Part shown: positions 47,801-58,189 of the stretch, piece by piece
Layout: each line of letters starts with the position of its first letter
How positions within the stretch are numbered: position 1 is the first letter of the stretch
Assembly (NCBI RefSeq): GCF_037975245.1
Contig: NC_092570.1
Span: 1,238,501-1,302,500, forward strand
DNA from: Apostichopus japonicus
Lineage: Eukaryota > Echinodermata > Holothuroidea > Aspidochirotida > Stichopodidae
Direction of reading: 5' to 3'
DNA: 64,000 nt
Notes under the pieces: generated by a model
What the model was told of the DNA's origin: nothing
What the model saw: the letters and a program-made list of their open reading frames with translations, nothing else
Databases searched by the model: none
Translations under genes and position numbers: made by a program

Positions 47801-49702
47801 TGAGATTTAGGTTTAAACATTGTCAAAACCTTTAACTGAAAATTCAACTCAAAATGCTGCTTTAAATTCTGTACAGGTATACGATGAAGCAGCCCACTTT
47901 CACTTGTAAATCCAGAAGAGGTTACTCTAATGCTTGGTAGCAAGGATTCGATAGGGCATGATAAAGTATTATGCTCAGGAAATTTTGTTGAGACCAACTG
48001 GTACCAGGAGAAACCTTGTTGTACTGCTTGTATGCTTCTCATTGTGGTCCACTAAATAGCTAACTAAGTAGCTATCAAACACTAGCATGAACCTTATGGA
48101 CACTAGCCTAGCCCACAAATGTATTTGCAGTTTTATGACGACTTTCTCATCTCTGTTTTTTCTTTTGCAGCAACTTATTAAAAGATTTGGTTAAAAAGTA
48201 AATAAAGTACGAAAAATCAGTGTTGTTTACATGTCATTCATTTAAATGCGAAAGTACAGTTCAGTACATTCCACTACGAGGCCCAGTCCAACCACAAACA
48301 GTACAGTAGCATATAATCGGTATGGGAATATTATATATACGTATTGCGCAGAATCGGTTTCTTCCCAAAATAACTTGTTAGAGCATGCGACAAACTACGT
48401 GCGTGAAAAGGAACTTGTGAGAACCATTGGGCGAGAAACTGTACTTGTGAGTATGGCAGAACTATGCTGAAGTTTAAACGCAATTAGCCGTAGCAAAGTG
48501 TAGGTATTATTATACAATGTGACTGGGGAATGACTTAAATAATTTGGCAAGTAGCGGTCTGTAAAAGAGAACTTTGGGCGGATTTCTTTCTTTGAAATGG
48601 TATGCTCAAATGTAAAGCGAGTAACATCTCAGAACCACAATACTGTAGCTCTGTGAAAGTAGTGAGAAAGAGACCAGGTTATTCCATCAATTATAGTTTA
48701 ATATGGATTGTTTTAAAACTTTGATATAACTTTGCCAATCTCTCTGACAGTAGGTAAAGAAAGGTCGGCATGCAAAAATGTATGTATTTTACTCATGTGT
48801 CTTTATAGACCTGCTTCAAGCACGTTTTACCAGAGCGAGCTTCTCTTAGTTAGACCGGATTGCATTGCTAACAGAAACTGCAGATTCCATGCTAGACAAA
48901 AATGCATACATGTATGTATTGTTATTAATGTACACACACATACCATCCAATCCCTTTTCCTTCTGTACCAAAGCATGTGTGTCAAAACCTCCAACAGGTG
49001 CTGTACTGTATTCTGTGCTACCCCCTCCCCCCATCCGTAAGTAGACTGTTCCGAATTATCGAGTTAATGTAACCCATCCATGCTTGTGATTGGCTGAATA
49101 GGCTTAAACCAGTTTTTAAGGTGAAAATGCAAGTAAAATGTATACCAGTGTGTCCTTTCGTTGACCTTTTATCTGGTAAAGGACAAGCAACAGATTCAAG
49201 GGCTATGATCGTGCAGCAAGAATGTTTACGGTTGGGGACTACGGGAGTGGTAATTTATACAGGATTAACAGTAGCAGTGAATATTTCTCGAGTTCACATG
49301 TATTATCTAGGTATTTTATCAGGTATTATTTTTACTGAGTATTCAAGGTTTGTTTCGGATATACCTGGTATTTTCATTATATATATTTGTTGTTGACAGA
49401 TTTCAATACCGTCGGTATGTGTATGAATGAAATACCTGTTATACCTGGTATATGGATGTATACCAACGCACCCTACCATAGGAGTGATTATTGAACTACC
49501 TATGAGAACTAGCCATTTACTGTTGTTGCCGAACTAATAACTTACCTCTTCCTTAAGACCATGTGATAAGATCTTGTCTAGCTGCTTGACCAATCTTGAA
49601 AGTCCTCCCACAGTTGACCAGACACTTGTTGTGTTGACCACCAATAGGCTTTCTACAATACTCTTCAGATCCCCGAGAAGTGTCTTGCATTCTTCACTAT
49701 GG
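23557..49702 (-). CDS. RUBCN: Rubicon (RUN and cysteine-rich domain, Beclin-1-interacting protein)
   Basis: Rubicon ortholog: a late-endosomal Rab7 effector that restrains the UVRAG-containing class III PI3K complex and autophagosome maturation, and promotes LC3-associated phagocytosis. Exons in transcript order: 49702-49546, 46289-46085, 42988-42882, 41448-40422, 40024-39915, 39363-39165, 36757-36686, 34050-33937, 32580-32384, 29318-29238, 26820-26747, 26190-26126, 25787-25549, 25357-25296, 24822-24666, 24436-24343, 24010-23935 and 23644-23557. All have GT..AG borders and consistent phases, giving about 1040 residues (human about 970). The exon at 49702 needs two bases from an earlier exon, so the start codon lies upstream, unresolved, probably within about 51.2-49.8 kb. 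Order of domains: RUN, Ser-rich middle, PI3K-binding block, Rubicon-homology domain with all zinc motifs. Presence of RUN separates it from Pacer (RUBCNL). Confidence 0.96.
29238..40024 (-). CDS. RUBCN: Rubicon PI3K-binding and linker exons
   Basis: Exons 40024-39915, 39363-39165, 36757-36686, 34050-33937, 32580-32384 and 29318-29238. The first two encode [20 protein letters not shown] and [20 protein letters not shown], then [15 protein letters not shown], a strongly conserved block that in human Rubicon binds the class III PI3K complex. The third and fourth are acidic Ser-rich linkers. The fifth has [15 protein letters not shown] and [16 protein letters not shown]; its start at 32580, not the later AG, keeps phase and gives the family motif DADLQRGL. 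The sixth has [20 protein letters not shown]. Confidence 0.9.
29505..29795. repeat. Two-copy 152-bp tandem duplication
   Basis: GTTTCTAACATGAC starts at 29507 and again at 29659. Both are followed by the same TTGCTTTTATATAAACTTTG sequence with a few differences. It lies in a Rubicon intron about 190 bases before (in transcript order) the exon at 29318-29238. Confidence 0.9.
31342..31751. repeat. 41-bp minisatellite, ten copies
   Basis: Units of the type GACTAGCTGTGGTGATTACA followed by TAACTCTGTAAACATTGTTAA begin every 41 bases from 31342. It lies in the intron after the Rubicon exon 32580-32384. Confidence 0.97.
33782..33853 (-). pseudogene. Broken partial copy of a Rubicon exon
   Basis: The sequence repeats the 3' part of the neighbouring functional exon (33937-34050) and a little of its donor-side flank: AATAAAGTGAAGCCATTGA and CCCCCATCTTGCA occur in both. 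In this copy the donor GT has become GA, a short insertion changes the frame, and the 5' half of the exon is missing. It cannot act as a normal exon. Confidence 0.85.
34150..34460. repeat. 45-bp minisatellite, seven copies
   Basis: Units contain CAACTTCAGCCACTGGAATA, then TCCCTTTGTAAACTAGTG, then a short variable link. The array starts about 100 bases upstream, in transcript order, of the Rubicon exon at 34050. Because 45 is divisible by 3, it gives repetitive open frames on both strands that are not genes. Confidence 0.97.
35390..35960. repeat. About 181-186-bp tandem repeat, three copies
   Basis: TTGCTTATATCCTT recurs at about 35497, 35678 and 35864, each followed by a T-rich stretch with a G-run (GGGGGAGG-like), then ATGTTTAC, GCTGTTAACTG and TTTGTACTCATTATAGGTAC. 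It lies within a Rubicon intron. Confidence 0.9.
38150..38268. repeat. TA/CA-rich microsatellite
   Basis: Alternating ATATATAC and ACATATATAT blocks in the intron after the Rubicon exon 39363-39165. Confidence 0.9.
38557..39183 (-). repeat. 46-bp minisatellite made of exon end plus splice donor
   Basis: Read on the minus strand, each unit contains GAGGGACTGCAACAAG, the last 16 bases of the Rubicon exon 39363-39165, followed by GTAAG or a variant and about 25 bases of intron-like sequence. After the genuine donor at 39164 there are about 12 further copies in the intron with the donor GT kept, 8 of them as GTAAG, plus one degenerate terminal copy. Two-unit higher-order repeats (about 102 bp) are visible at 38838-39040. 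Prolonging the exon past the true donor meets TGA within the first unit. Confidence 0.95.
40115..40225. repeat. Dispersed repeat of the TATATAGCGCTT type
   Basis: AAT microsatellite sequence runs into TTTATATAGCGCTTAATAGA, then AAGCGC words in both directions. I know similar words as common dispersed repeats in invertebrate genomes. It lies in a short stretch of Rubicon intron between the exons 41448-40422 and 40024-39915; the family is not identified. Confidence 0.4.
40422..41448 (-). CDS. RUBCN: Rubicon large Ser/Arg/Glu-rich central exon
   Basis: A single 1027-nt exon starting in phase 0 with [16 protein letters not shown]. Its 342 residues are low in hydrophobics and rich in Ser, Arg, Lys and Glu, and are probably disordered. 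It corresponds to the poorly conserved serine-rich middle of Rubicon. The internal Met is not the start: the upstream RUN exon joins in phase. The reading frame runs a little beyond the donor at 40421. Confidence 0.92.
41522..41784. repeat. 28-bp minisatellite, about nine copies
   Basis: Units such as AGCCATCCCATG followed by TTAAGTGTAAGTTACA. The array begins about 75 bases upstream, in transcript order, of the acceptor of the large Rubicon exon (41448). On the plus strand many units contain GTAAGTTA, a donor-like word, on the strand opposite to Rubicon. Confidence 0.97.
42882..49702 (-). CDS. RUBCN: Rubicon RUN-domain exons (three)
   Basis: Exons 49702-49546, 46289-46085 and 42988-42882 encode about the first 156 known residues. 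The first reads [20 protein letters not shown] and [15 protein letters not shown], matching the Rubicon RUN start (LLGNLKTTVEGL in human). The second contains DYWPFI and [16 protein letters not shown]. The third contains [20 protein letters not shown]. The RUN domain regulates PI3K activity and endosomal targeting in the family. The introns carry a hAT-like element (44042-44459) and a 164-bp satellite. Confidence 0.93.
43030..43745. repeat. 164-bp tandem repeat, about four copies
   Basis: CATATCAATACATG begins at 43225, 43389 and 43553, and a more diverged copy precedes the first. Units include TTCCATGCACTGACAATACA and CAACAACACCTGTATTAAAG. The array starts roughly 40 bases from the acceptor of the Rubicon exon 42988-42882. 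Minus-strand frames over it are repeat artefacts. Confidence 0.95.
44042..44459 (+). mobile_element. hAT-like non-autonomous element in Rubicon intron
   Basis: The left end CATTGGCCTAGGAGCCC pairs with the complement of the right end GGCCTCCTATGCCAATG at 15 of 17 positions. The flanking 8-mers CCACCCAC (44034-44041) and CTACCCAC (44460-44467) match at 7 of 8. No transposase frame is present. Confidence 0.65.
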
Positions 49703-50540
49703 CTGTGGACAAAGAATGAACAACCTTTAAATTAAGTATGTAAGTGAATTTATTGCCTTCTTACATTGGTGTACACTAATTATCAATGAACTGGGGGAAA
49801 TAATATTACTAAGCATGTTAACCAGCCATTTAAAAATTTACTAAATTACACACAAGTACATAACAGTTTGTTAGCAATGACTAGCAATGAGTTATGGTTG
49901 GTCTACAATATTTACTAAATCTATCATTTTTAAAGATAGCGGTTATATCTATACAAATAAATGTGATACTGATAGAAAGTATTCACCAATTTGGATTTAA
50001 TTTGTACTTTGACTTTGGTTACCAATCTCTGACAATTTTACCAAACCTTCCATGTTTTTCTAAAAGTAGATAGGCCTAGATCTATTGATCAAACTATGGC
50101 ACCCTCTTTAACCTTTTCACTGGGTGAACCTTAATTTGGACTTCAAGTAGACACAAATTAATGGTTTTGATGGTTATCAACTTCAGTTGCAAAGTCACTG
50201 TTTGTAAGTGCTAATATAATGTTAAAATCAAATTGCTGATTACTTAATATTATGTAAAGATTAGGTTTTACAACTCCATTGTAGGTATTCTTTAATTAAC
50301 TTGCCTTCTTTTATCTTCTGCTGATATCATACTTGAAAAGTCACAGATAACATCTCTTTCCAGTAGTTACAAGTACAACTTAGTATTGCATGGGCAGCAT
50401 CAACTGGGTATATAGTATTCAGTTTTATTCACACAAATAATAATGCTGTTACTTGTTAACCTAAAATAGCTAAATCATGGAATTGAGTAGATTTTCAAGT
50501 CCAAGTATCTATTGGAAAAGCCCTTCGTTTCTTATATTAC
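49703..50540. other. First resolved Rubicon intron, no clear features
   Basis: Lies between the first identified Rubicon exon and the candidate promoter. I see no exon with an ATG whose donor gives the required phase (two bases left over), so the Rubicon start codon remains unplaced in or above this stretch. Confidence 0.5.
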
Positions 50541-50950
50541 GTTTTCGGTCTCAGCTTGAGTTGTATAGTTCGATCGAGAACTCTAAACAATTGTGTCATA
50601 CGCCGCGTTGGGCTGGAACTTGGACTATTACAACGTAGGCCTTCACGTCCTGTATGTTTACGTTACGCGTTTACACGTTAGGATAACGACTGAATAAATG
50701 CCGAAGCGTTTCACCAAATCATGTTTTGCTATAAATCACATTGCATGTAAATCTGAGACAAACAATTGATCCCCATTTCATGTAATTATGTACTTCTACC
50801 CAATTTTCCTACCCTCCAGACTACCATCATTGCAAAGTAGAAGTGATTAATCAACGAAGAAATATTTCTGATGATTCAGGTGTCGTCCCACTTGTTTTGC
50901 TGTGAAGCCGGATAACCTTTGAACCTAACAGCTATGTTTACGTTTCAGTT

Positions 50951-50959
50951 TCACGTGAC
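50951..50959. promoter_or_regulatory. CLEAR/E-box-like site TCACGTGAC
   Basis: The word TCACGTGAC matches 9 of the 10 bases of the CLEAR element GTCACGTGAC, bound by MiT/TFE factors such as TFEB that control autophagy and lysosome genes. Its place upstream of an autophagy regulator fits, but E-boxes are common and function is inference. Confidence 0.45.
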
Positions 50960-51132
50960 GAGGGTGACGGTGTCACAGTATGTTAGCACCAATCAAAATA
51001 GATCTTAAAGAAGGTTTGGGGTTGCAGCCAATCGCTGCCAAGCACCCCAAATCAAGATGTCTGCGCCCATAGATGTAAACAAAGTGCAAAACGTATACGA
51101 GAAGAATGGCGACTTCCAGCCCGACTTCAAGC

Positions 51133-51154
51133 CACTGATCTGTACAGATCAGTG
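51133..51154. repeat. Perfect 22-bp palindrome
   Basis: CACTGATCTGT is followed directly by its reverse complement ACAGATCAGTG. CTTCAAGC lies on both outer sides in direct orientation. It lies in the candidate promoter or divergent 5' region. Confidence 0.9.
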
Positions 51155-51199
51155 CTTCAAGCGTGTATAGTCAAGGTGAAGGAGCATAGAAATAGAGAA

Positions 51200-51259
51200 A
51201 TGGCGAGCGGTCGATTCGGGCGCTTTGGAAGTGATGGAGAAGTCCGAATTTCGATATAG
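51200..51259 (+). CDS. Possible first exon or short upstream frame, unrecognised
   Basis: ATGGCGAGCGG opens a 19-codon frame (MASGRFGRFGSDGEVRISI) ending in TAG, in the CpG-richer region. It could be a divergent first exon (GT words occur inside it), a short upstream frame, or nothing. I recognise no family. Confidence 0.15.
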   Translation: MASGRFGRFGSDGEVRISI

Positions 51260-52649
51260 CCTACCTATAACTAGTAGTAGGCATAGTATTAACTACTGTA
51301 GTTACTACTAGTACTAGCCTACTACTACTAGGCGTAACTGTATTTTAGGAATGTAACTGTGTTAGCCTTACTTAGGCCTGCAAACTGTACTGCCAGTGTC
51401 ATGCACGGCAATTCACTCTGGTATTTTAATAATTATTAGTACCCTAGGGCCTAGGATCAATACTTAGCTTTGTACTGGTGGATCCAAGGGGAGGGGTGTC
51501 GTGCTTTCCCAAAGGCGATTCACAATATGTCTAATGCCCCATTGTTTGTCCTTTGTACACTGTATAACAATGTGCAGCGTATTGTCTGCAATTTTGAAAA
51601 ATATATTATTATTACCAAGTACTCACTCCACATGTTCTTCAGCACTAGGCTATACTGTACGTATTTCGTGGACTTTTGTGGATGAAATTGGAAGCCCTCA
51701 GTTTGTAATGACTTTGTAAACTGCAGTGATTGAGATCCTTGTTTGGACAAGGTGTTGAGCTATTTTAATAAAATTGTGACAGGTGATCAGCATGAGATCC
51801 AAGAGAACTTGATACAGTATGTCATTCAAAAGCATGACTATACAGTCTGGCCTTAATTTCAAAAGATGGTTTACTGACAACACACCCTGGCAGAAGATGT
51901 CAATGATCGTTAACATGCTGATAAAAAAGATAGTACTAGCAGTATAGAAGCACAACCAAAAAACATTGGAAAGGAAAGTTAAGCTGCACTCAAAGACACA
52001 CAAAATATTTTGCATGGTTCCATGACTGGTCTATGGAAGTTGCCATCATGGTATTGTATGAATGGAGACTCTGGAGCAAAATGTTGTTATTCCATATTTA
52101 ATGGAGTGGCACCTGGTTAATGGAGATCAAGCACAGTGTATGTAAAATACTGGTGTAAGTCTGAGCAACTGGATATTCGAAAGACTCCCCCATATTGGAA
52201 TGTTACTTTTAGCTCGAACAAGCTATGCCACTTGAACTGTTATGACTCAGAATCTTCACTCTGTCAATCTATCTAGCTGTTATCCATCTGTTATTCATCT
52301 TTCTATAGTACCTTTTTGAAGTAACTACCGAATGGGTGGTGTGAAAGCCCCTCATAGCACTGGGACTGTATGACAGCCTTTGGCTTAGCCATCCTTTACC
52401 AACTTTAAACCGTGCAGTCTTGTGTTTGAGCAAGTGGGATTGCTTGACAAAAGATTGAACTATTAAGTTTATGTAGACAGCTCAAAATTGGCAAAATACA
52501 ATTAGCTTCCTAGTTGTGTTAACATGTAATAGATAACCATCAAGGTGGTAATTTTGTTCACCATACATGTATCTGTGCTAGCAGCCTAGGAGTCATCATT
52601 TACAGTTTGTATTTAGGAATTCTATAAAAATTATGTCTATTTCTTTCAG

Positions 52650-52745
52650 GTTGACACACGATGTGGTCGAGTACTTATTTATGAATCAAGTAGAGCCTTG
52701 TTTACAGGAAATCTGCAGCATATCATACAACATGCCAGTTTCAGG
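52650..52745 (+). CDS. Possible internal exon, unrecognised
   Basis: A good acceptor (TTTCTTTCAG) is followed by 32 open codons including CGRVLIYESSRALFTGNLQH, and a weak GT (gtttgc) follows. The frame stays open to a stop at 52809. The residue mix looks protein-like, but I know no family and cannot connect it in phase to the ATG at 51200. Confidence 0.2.
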
Positions 52746-54274
52746 GTTTGCAAATCAATCAATCTTTTGGTATATATGACCAGTTTACAGCACTTGGTAA
52801 CTTATCAGTAGTATTGAAAAAGCTATGTAAATTTAGGGTTAAAATTTCACAACTTGAGTGTGGTATTACATTTATCTATGGTTGTTTAAGTGCTCTGGAA
52901 ACTCTTTTTGTGATGGATTTTTGTGAAAGTTGGATGCAATTTCCTCTGCAATGTCACAATTGCAACCACAAGCATTCCTCTGGCAACTAGAAATGTTCAT
53001 CCTCTCAGTTTAGTCACTGAGCCGGTGTTCGTTCAATCATCTGTTGGCAAAATTTTCAGACATTGAATGAGAAGAAATTCAATAATTTCACCTATGGCAG
53101 TTTGCAAAACTTTTGCCAAAAGTGGTCAAAACTGGCAAATACTCTACACAAAATACAAGACATCACACTCATATTTTCATGCATATTGTGTTGAAACTTT
53201 TTATCTTTTCATTCTATTTATGTCAAGAGACATGCTGAAGGGCATAAGAAGCCTCATAGAGAAAGTTTCATGAGTGCAGTAGTAGCAGAAAGAAATGACA
53301 GTAATCACATAGAGACTGATTTGGCTGGACATAACTGAAAATTATATGTTCTACTAGTTTTATCAATTTTTATGTCTTTCACCAGCCATGATTGCTAATA
53401 ATGAAGGCATACTGTGCATACCTGAAAAGGCAATGGGTTGGGAGGAGGCATATTTCTTGGTTTTGCAGGTTTATGTGTATGTAGTTGTTTAAAGCTGCAG
53501 TATGGTATAATGCAGTTGAACCTCATATTGTGATAAGTTAAATACTGTCCCTGGATACAGTTAGTATTTTACCTTTGCAGACATTCTTAGATGTTTACTC
53601 ATTTAGGTACTGTAAAACTTCATAGGATCAAGCAAATGATCCAAATAACTATGATTGATCACAATTCAAGTCAATTGAGAAAGCACTGTATGCAAGCAGA
53701 ATAACAATTAGAATGGTTGTTCAGTGATGATAAAAAAAGGGGGTGTGGCAGAAAAGGTTTGTAGGAATTTTTTCTCAAGTTACTATCATAATTATCATAT
53801 TTCTGCCACCTAATCATACAGTTAATCAAGAAGAATTTTATACTAGTGACTAATAATTAGTAAGCAATGTTAAAATAAATAACAATTATCAACATTAAAA
53901 CGCTATAGAAATATGCCCTTTGCAAATCACAGGTGATATATGTTCTGTTCCTTTATTGACAGATCTATTTAGTCTAAAAAGGTTCTTTTCACTGTGAAAA
54001 GGTATTTTTTGTGGCATGAAATAGTTATCCTTCAGCAGGGTTCATATTATGTTATTTTCTGAACATTGCAGTAAATGAACCCACCCATTGTATGTTAAGC
54101 ATTCTGTGGTTTCAGTCAGTCTTTTCAGTCAATTAAAATTTCCTTGCTGTCAAGGTAGTATGCAATTACCTCTTTGTTTAATTAACAAGACATATCATGT
54201 TGCATTGTGCCTGGATCAAAAACAACAGTTAACTTAAATTTATGTGCATTTTGTGTACGGCATTTTGTAGTTTT

Positions 54275-54360
54275 GGTTCCTTGCTGAAAGCAAAGGAACC
54301 TTTGTAATCAGGTCGGTGTGGGTGTGTGTATGTATGTATGTGTGTATGTATGTGTGTGAC
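54275..54360. repeat. Hairpin followed by GT/TATG microsatellite
   Basis: GGTTCCTTGC and GCAAAGGAACC form a hairpin (one bulged base, loop TGAAA), followed by GTGTGTATGTATGTATG repeats from about 54308. It looks like the edge of a dispersed repeat; the family is not identified. Confidence 0.6.
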
Positions 54361-55938
54361 ACTTAAGTTTTTATGTACGATAACTCAACAAGGGCTATGA
54401 TTGATCAATGCTATATTTGGTGGGTGGGTGGGTGGTCCATAATTTGTTGATAAAAATATTGATTTTGGTGCTCATATCATGAATATTAATGAGGTCACAG
54501 GGTTAAACCTACAGTAGACAACCATAAGTCACAGTCCCATCAAAAGTGAGTGTGTTATTGATAGGTAGCTTACACATGGTGATGTGTGTTACAATTGATA
54601 ACTTGTGTATTTATGAGGAGGTGTGGCTTTGTAAGGCAGTTATTGATCTTTCTTCATAATTACATAATTGGAGTGTTCCCTGTTAATCAATGAGCAGCAG
54701 CAGGAACCATGAAATGTTTTCATTCTGGTTGACAGTACCTTGCTATGCCAAATGTATCTTGGAAATACCATAGCTGGTTGTGTTTCATATGTAAATTAGT
54801 ATGTGTGCTTTGTGCTTGCTTATTTCTACTTACGATCTAGTTGCTGGAAAAAAGCAGTGATTTGTTTTGTTATTCAAGTGATATCAAAGCATATTTGTGG
54901 TGAATAAAGGCAATACTTTAATCTGGTGACATTGCAACAAGAGGACTGTACTTGGTGATTTCAATAAACTCAAGTCTCAATTGATAATGGTATTTGGTTG
55001 TTTATTTCATTAACTATTATTGACAGATGGATAAAAATCCACATTCTTGACATTTTTATTATTACGGAAGGGACTGAAATCTTGTCAAGGTGCTCTCTAG
55101 CATAAAATAATTTAAAATTATTAGATGAACCCAATTGCCTGTGATGCTACATCATTTGATGTTGTGACAACTATCTCACATGCAACGAGCCTTCACACTA
55201 ACTCCGTCAGCATGTCTACAGCACATACTGAGCAGAACATTTTGGGTGCGTCTCCCCTGGGGACACTGAGCAGAACATTTTGGGTGTGTCTCACCTGCCC
55301 CCCCCCACCTATCTGTCATACCCTCACACTGGATGTGAATGACTTTGCAAGTGTGAGGGTCCATGTTTAATGTTACCACAAAAAACATGACTCTCTAGGG
55401 AGGCTGATTTATTTATAACATTTCCACTTTGCCCCCTCCCCCATACCCAAGTGTTTTCGTAGGGAAAACTCGGAAAGTTGCACCTACAACAGCACTCCTA
55501 TAATGCTAACAACAGCCCGATCATTTAAGTTAAGAAAAGGCAATGGTCAGGCAAAACTCTTCTTCGCACCAACATCATGCAGTATACTACTGCCAAGGGG
55601 AGTGGGGGGGGGGGATCAATAACCTCTCATAGGTTGGTCTGATAGGATGAAGAATCTCAACACTTTAAGGCTTATAGCTTTGAAATATGACAGGTTATGT
55701 ATCTTACATTAATGTAAACAAAATGGTATACATGGCTCTGAATGTAAGTAGAACATAAATTAGCTCTAAATTTAAGCTAACAAGAGCGCCCTCTACTAAT
55801 ATTTATTTGTTCCTTGGCCACATTTGTATGCCATTTTAATCACGGGACATTTTAAATCGGGCAAGACTATAAACAATAGTGAGTCCCATCTGTGGTCTTG
55901 CACCAACAACATAAGTTCTAAGTCAACGTGGCCTCCCA

Positions 55939-56605
55939 CTGTGGCGTAGCCAACATTCAATTGTTAGGGGGCAAGATTTTTCTTAAGAGGGGTTGATGGT
56001 AGGAATTACCAAGAAATATATGTATTAACGGTCACCTCGTCTGCACAAATACACATCTAATGGTTCAGTGGAACATGACACACTTTCACTTAATTTACCT
56101 CTATAGCGGAGACAGTCGTCTTGGTTTATGCATAATTCCGCACAATATGAAAAGGATACAGTGAATAAATTTGCTACTCTAATTCATAACATGCCCAGAT
56201 TCCCACAGAAACAAGTTTCACTAGGCCTATTCTCCACAAGTGGCATCATTGGTCGCTGAAAATAAACATGGGTTGCTAGCGTTAGTTTGTAACGGTTATA
56301 CAACTGGCCAAATTATTGGCGCTTATTCTGTAGGACGATATTGATCAACGGTCTCCGTATGTGGGTATGATGAAGGCCCAAAATGTATAATATTTCGGTT
56401 TGATTACCAAGTTCTGACCTTACATGAAGTATGAACATGAGCCCTGAGGTATGAATACTTGTGATCAGAACTCGAAGAAATGTTAAAAAAAGTATAATTT
56501 TGAATACATCACTGGATCTCATTTGGGGGGGGGGGGGGGCAAGACTGTAGCACAAAGCAAATTTGAAGAAGAAAAAAAACCTGGCTCCCTCTGGCTACGC
56601 CACTG
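55939..56605 (+). mobile_element. hAT-like non-autonomous element (family 1, long copy)
   Basis: Same family and orientation as 11484-11939: the left end reads CTGTGGCGTAGCCAA, the right end CTGGCTACGCCACTG. The 8-mers GCCTCCCA (55931-55938) and GCCTCCCC (56606-56613) form a 7-of-8 target duplication. It carries about 220 extra bases (roughly 56023-56236) between the blocks shared with the short copy. Confidence 0.85.
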
Positions 56606-58189
56606 GCCTCCCCTAGCTGTATAGACTCGGAATGATATCATAATTATATACCCTTTCATTCTCCTCTCAATCCCTACAATAATGCATTTGATCGTCCTGA
56701 TCATTGCATCAGTGGACCCAGCGAGTCCAATTCTATCACAAACAGTATTTTTATCGATTTTTATGACGTTATATTGTGGAGCGGTATTTTGCGCCAATGT
56801 AAACTTTGCCCGACTGGCTTGAAATTTTATATTTAAATAATAAAGACAAAGCTCAGTTTTGCAATGTCATATCGATTGCCTCCGACCTCTGGTAATTTTT
56901 TTATTATATTTTTTAAATTTTTTTATGTCTTTTTTAACATGCCGCCTTTTATTCAAGTATAAGAAAAGATGTGAAACTTAAGAAGTAAGAGAAAATGTCA
57001 TGCTGTATATATACGCCACAAATTATTATGCCATTGCATGTTGCATTTCCGACTTAGTGACGTTCACGACTACATCACATCCGCTTGGAGTTAAAAGACG
57101 GGAAAATCGGGATTTAATTGACAAAACGTACCTTTCCAATTAGCTTTCAAGGTAATTATAAGTTTCAAGTTCACAGATCTTTCCAGTGCTGTGGGGTTTG
57201 CCTTAGAAAGTATTCTTATGAAGCGCCCTCACATGGAGAGCAACTTCCAATGAGCTTATACATGGATATCACGTGAAAGCATCGGTCTGCCATAATATGC
57301 ATTCGGAGGTTCAGCTTCCTATAGACCTAATTCATTTAGACACCATAATTAATCAGGCTCATCCTAATGGTAAACCTATAGGGTGTGGGTTAACGCCATA
57401 ATTGTTTCGAAAATTCTTTTCGAAGTCGAAATCCTTTCCACTGAATGCCGCACATATAAATTTTAGTTCCAACCAAGATTTTGACTTTCTTAAGACTAAT
57501 ATTTTGGACATGCCATTCTCCTGTGATTCTGTGACGTTATCACACTCGTTTGGAAGGTGGGGAAGTTTTCCATAGAAACTATTAGTTCTGCAAGTTTCTT
57601 TCGATTTTTAGCCTCAGTTTGAAAATATGGCCAGTTTAGCACTTTAACCTTTAACCTTCTAAACCAAAAATGGTATGAGCATCCGTCTCGAATATGTTTG
57701 GGAACTAGTGACCCACTAAGCCATACAATTAGAAGATCGATCGGACCCCCACCCCCTTTAAAGACCCCCCCCCCACTCTTACGGAATACCTTTGAGAAAA
57801 CAGGTGTATTGGACTATATATGCTACAAAACATGTGCATTATTGTGTACGTATAGCTGATCATGTGAAGGTTTATTTAGAAGCACTCCTTCCTTCCGCAA
57901 ATTGTTCTCATCTGTTATTGGTATATTTCGAATCAGCCTGCTGAACTTTGGTCCGGTGGTTAGCTATTCAAACATCTTACATCACTGCTCATTTATTAGC
58001 CGTGCTGCTGTGGTATTTTTCTTTATTATTCACTTTTCTTAAAGGATAAGAACATCATTTACAAAAGGGCAATGAGCAGCCTAGTAATAAACAAATAAGA
58101 AACCAGAAAGTCAAAGATTTAGTGATTCCTTGCCGGGCCCATAGGAGAAATTTTGTTAGGGCTTTGATTTCAACTAGAGATTTGGATAT

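Larger units (their letters stand above)
50540..51260 (-). promoter_or_regulatory. Candidate Rubicon promoter, possibly bidirectional
   Basis: A CpG-richer island in AT-rich DNA upstream of Rubicon. It holds two CCAAT boxes read as ATTGG on the minus strand (CCAATC at 50989-50994 and 51028-51033), a CACGTG E-box, a 22-bp palindrome, and on the plus strand two ATGGCG starts (51106 and 51200) that hint at a divergent transcript. The transcription start was not located. Confidence 0.5.
51260..55938. other. Upstream intergenic DNA, no supported gene
   Basis: Apart from the doubtful exon at 52650-52745 and the repeat at 54275-54360 I see no gene. Short frames (51698-52015 minus, 55125-55370 plus) show no recognisable features. 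Confidence 0.5.
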
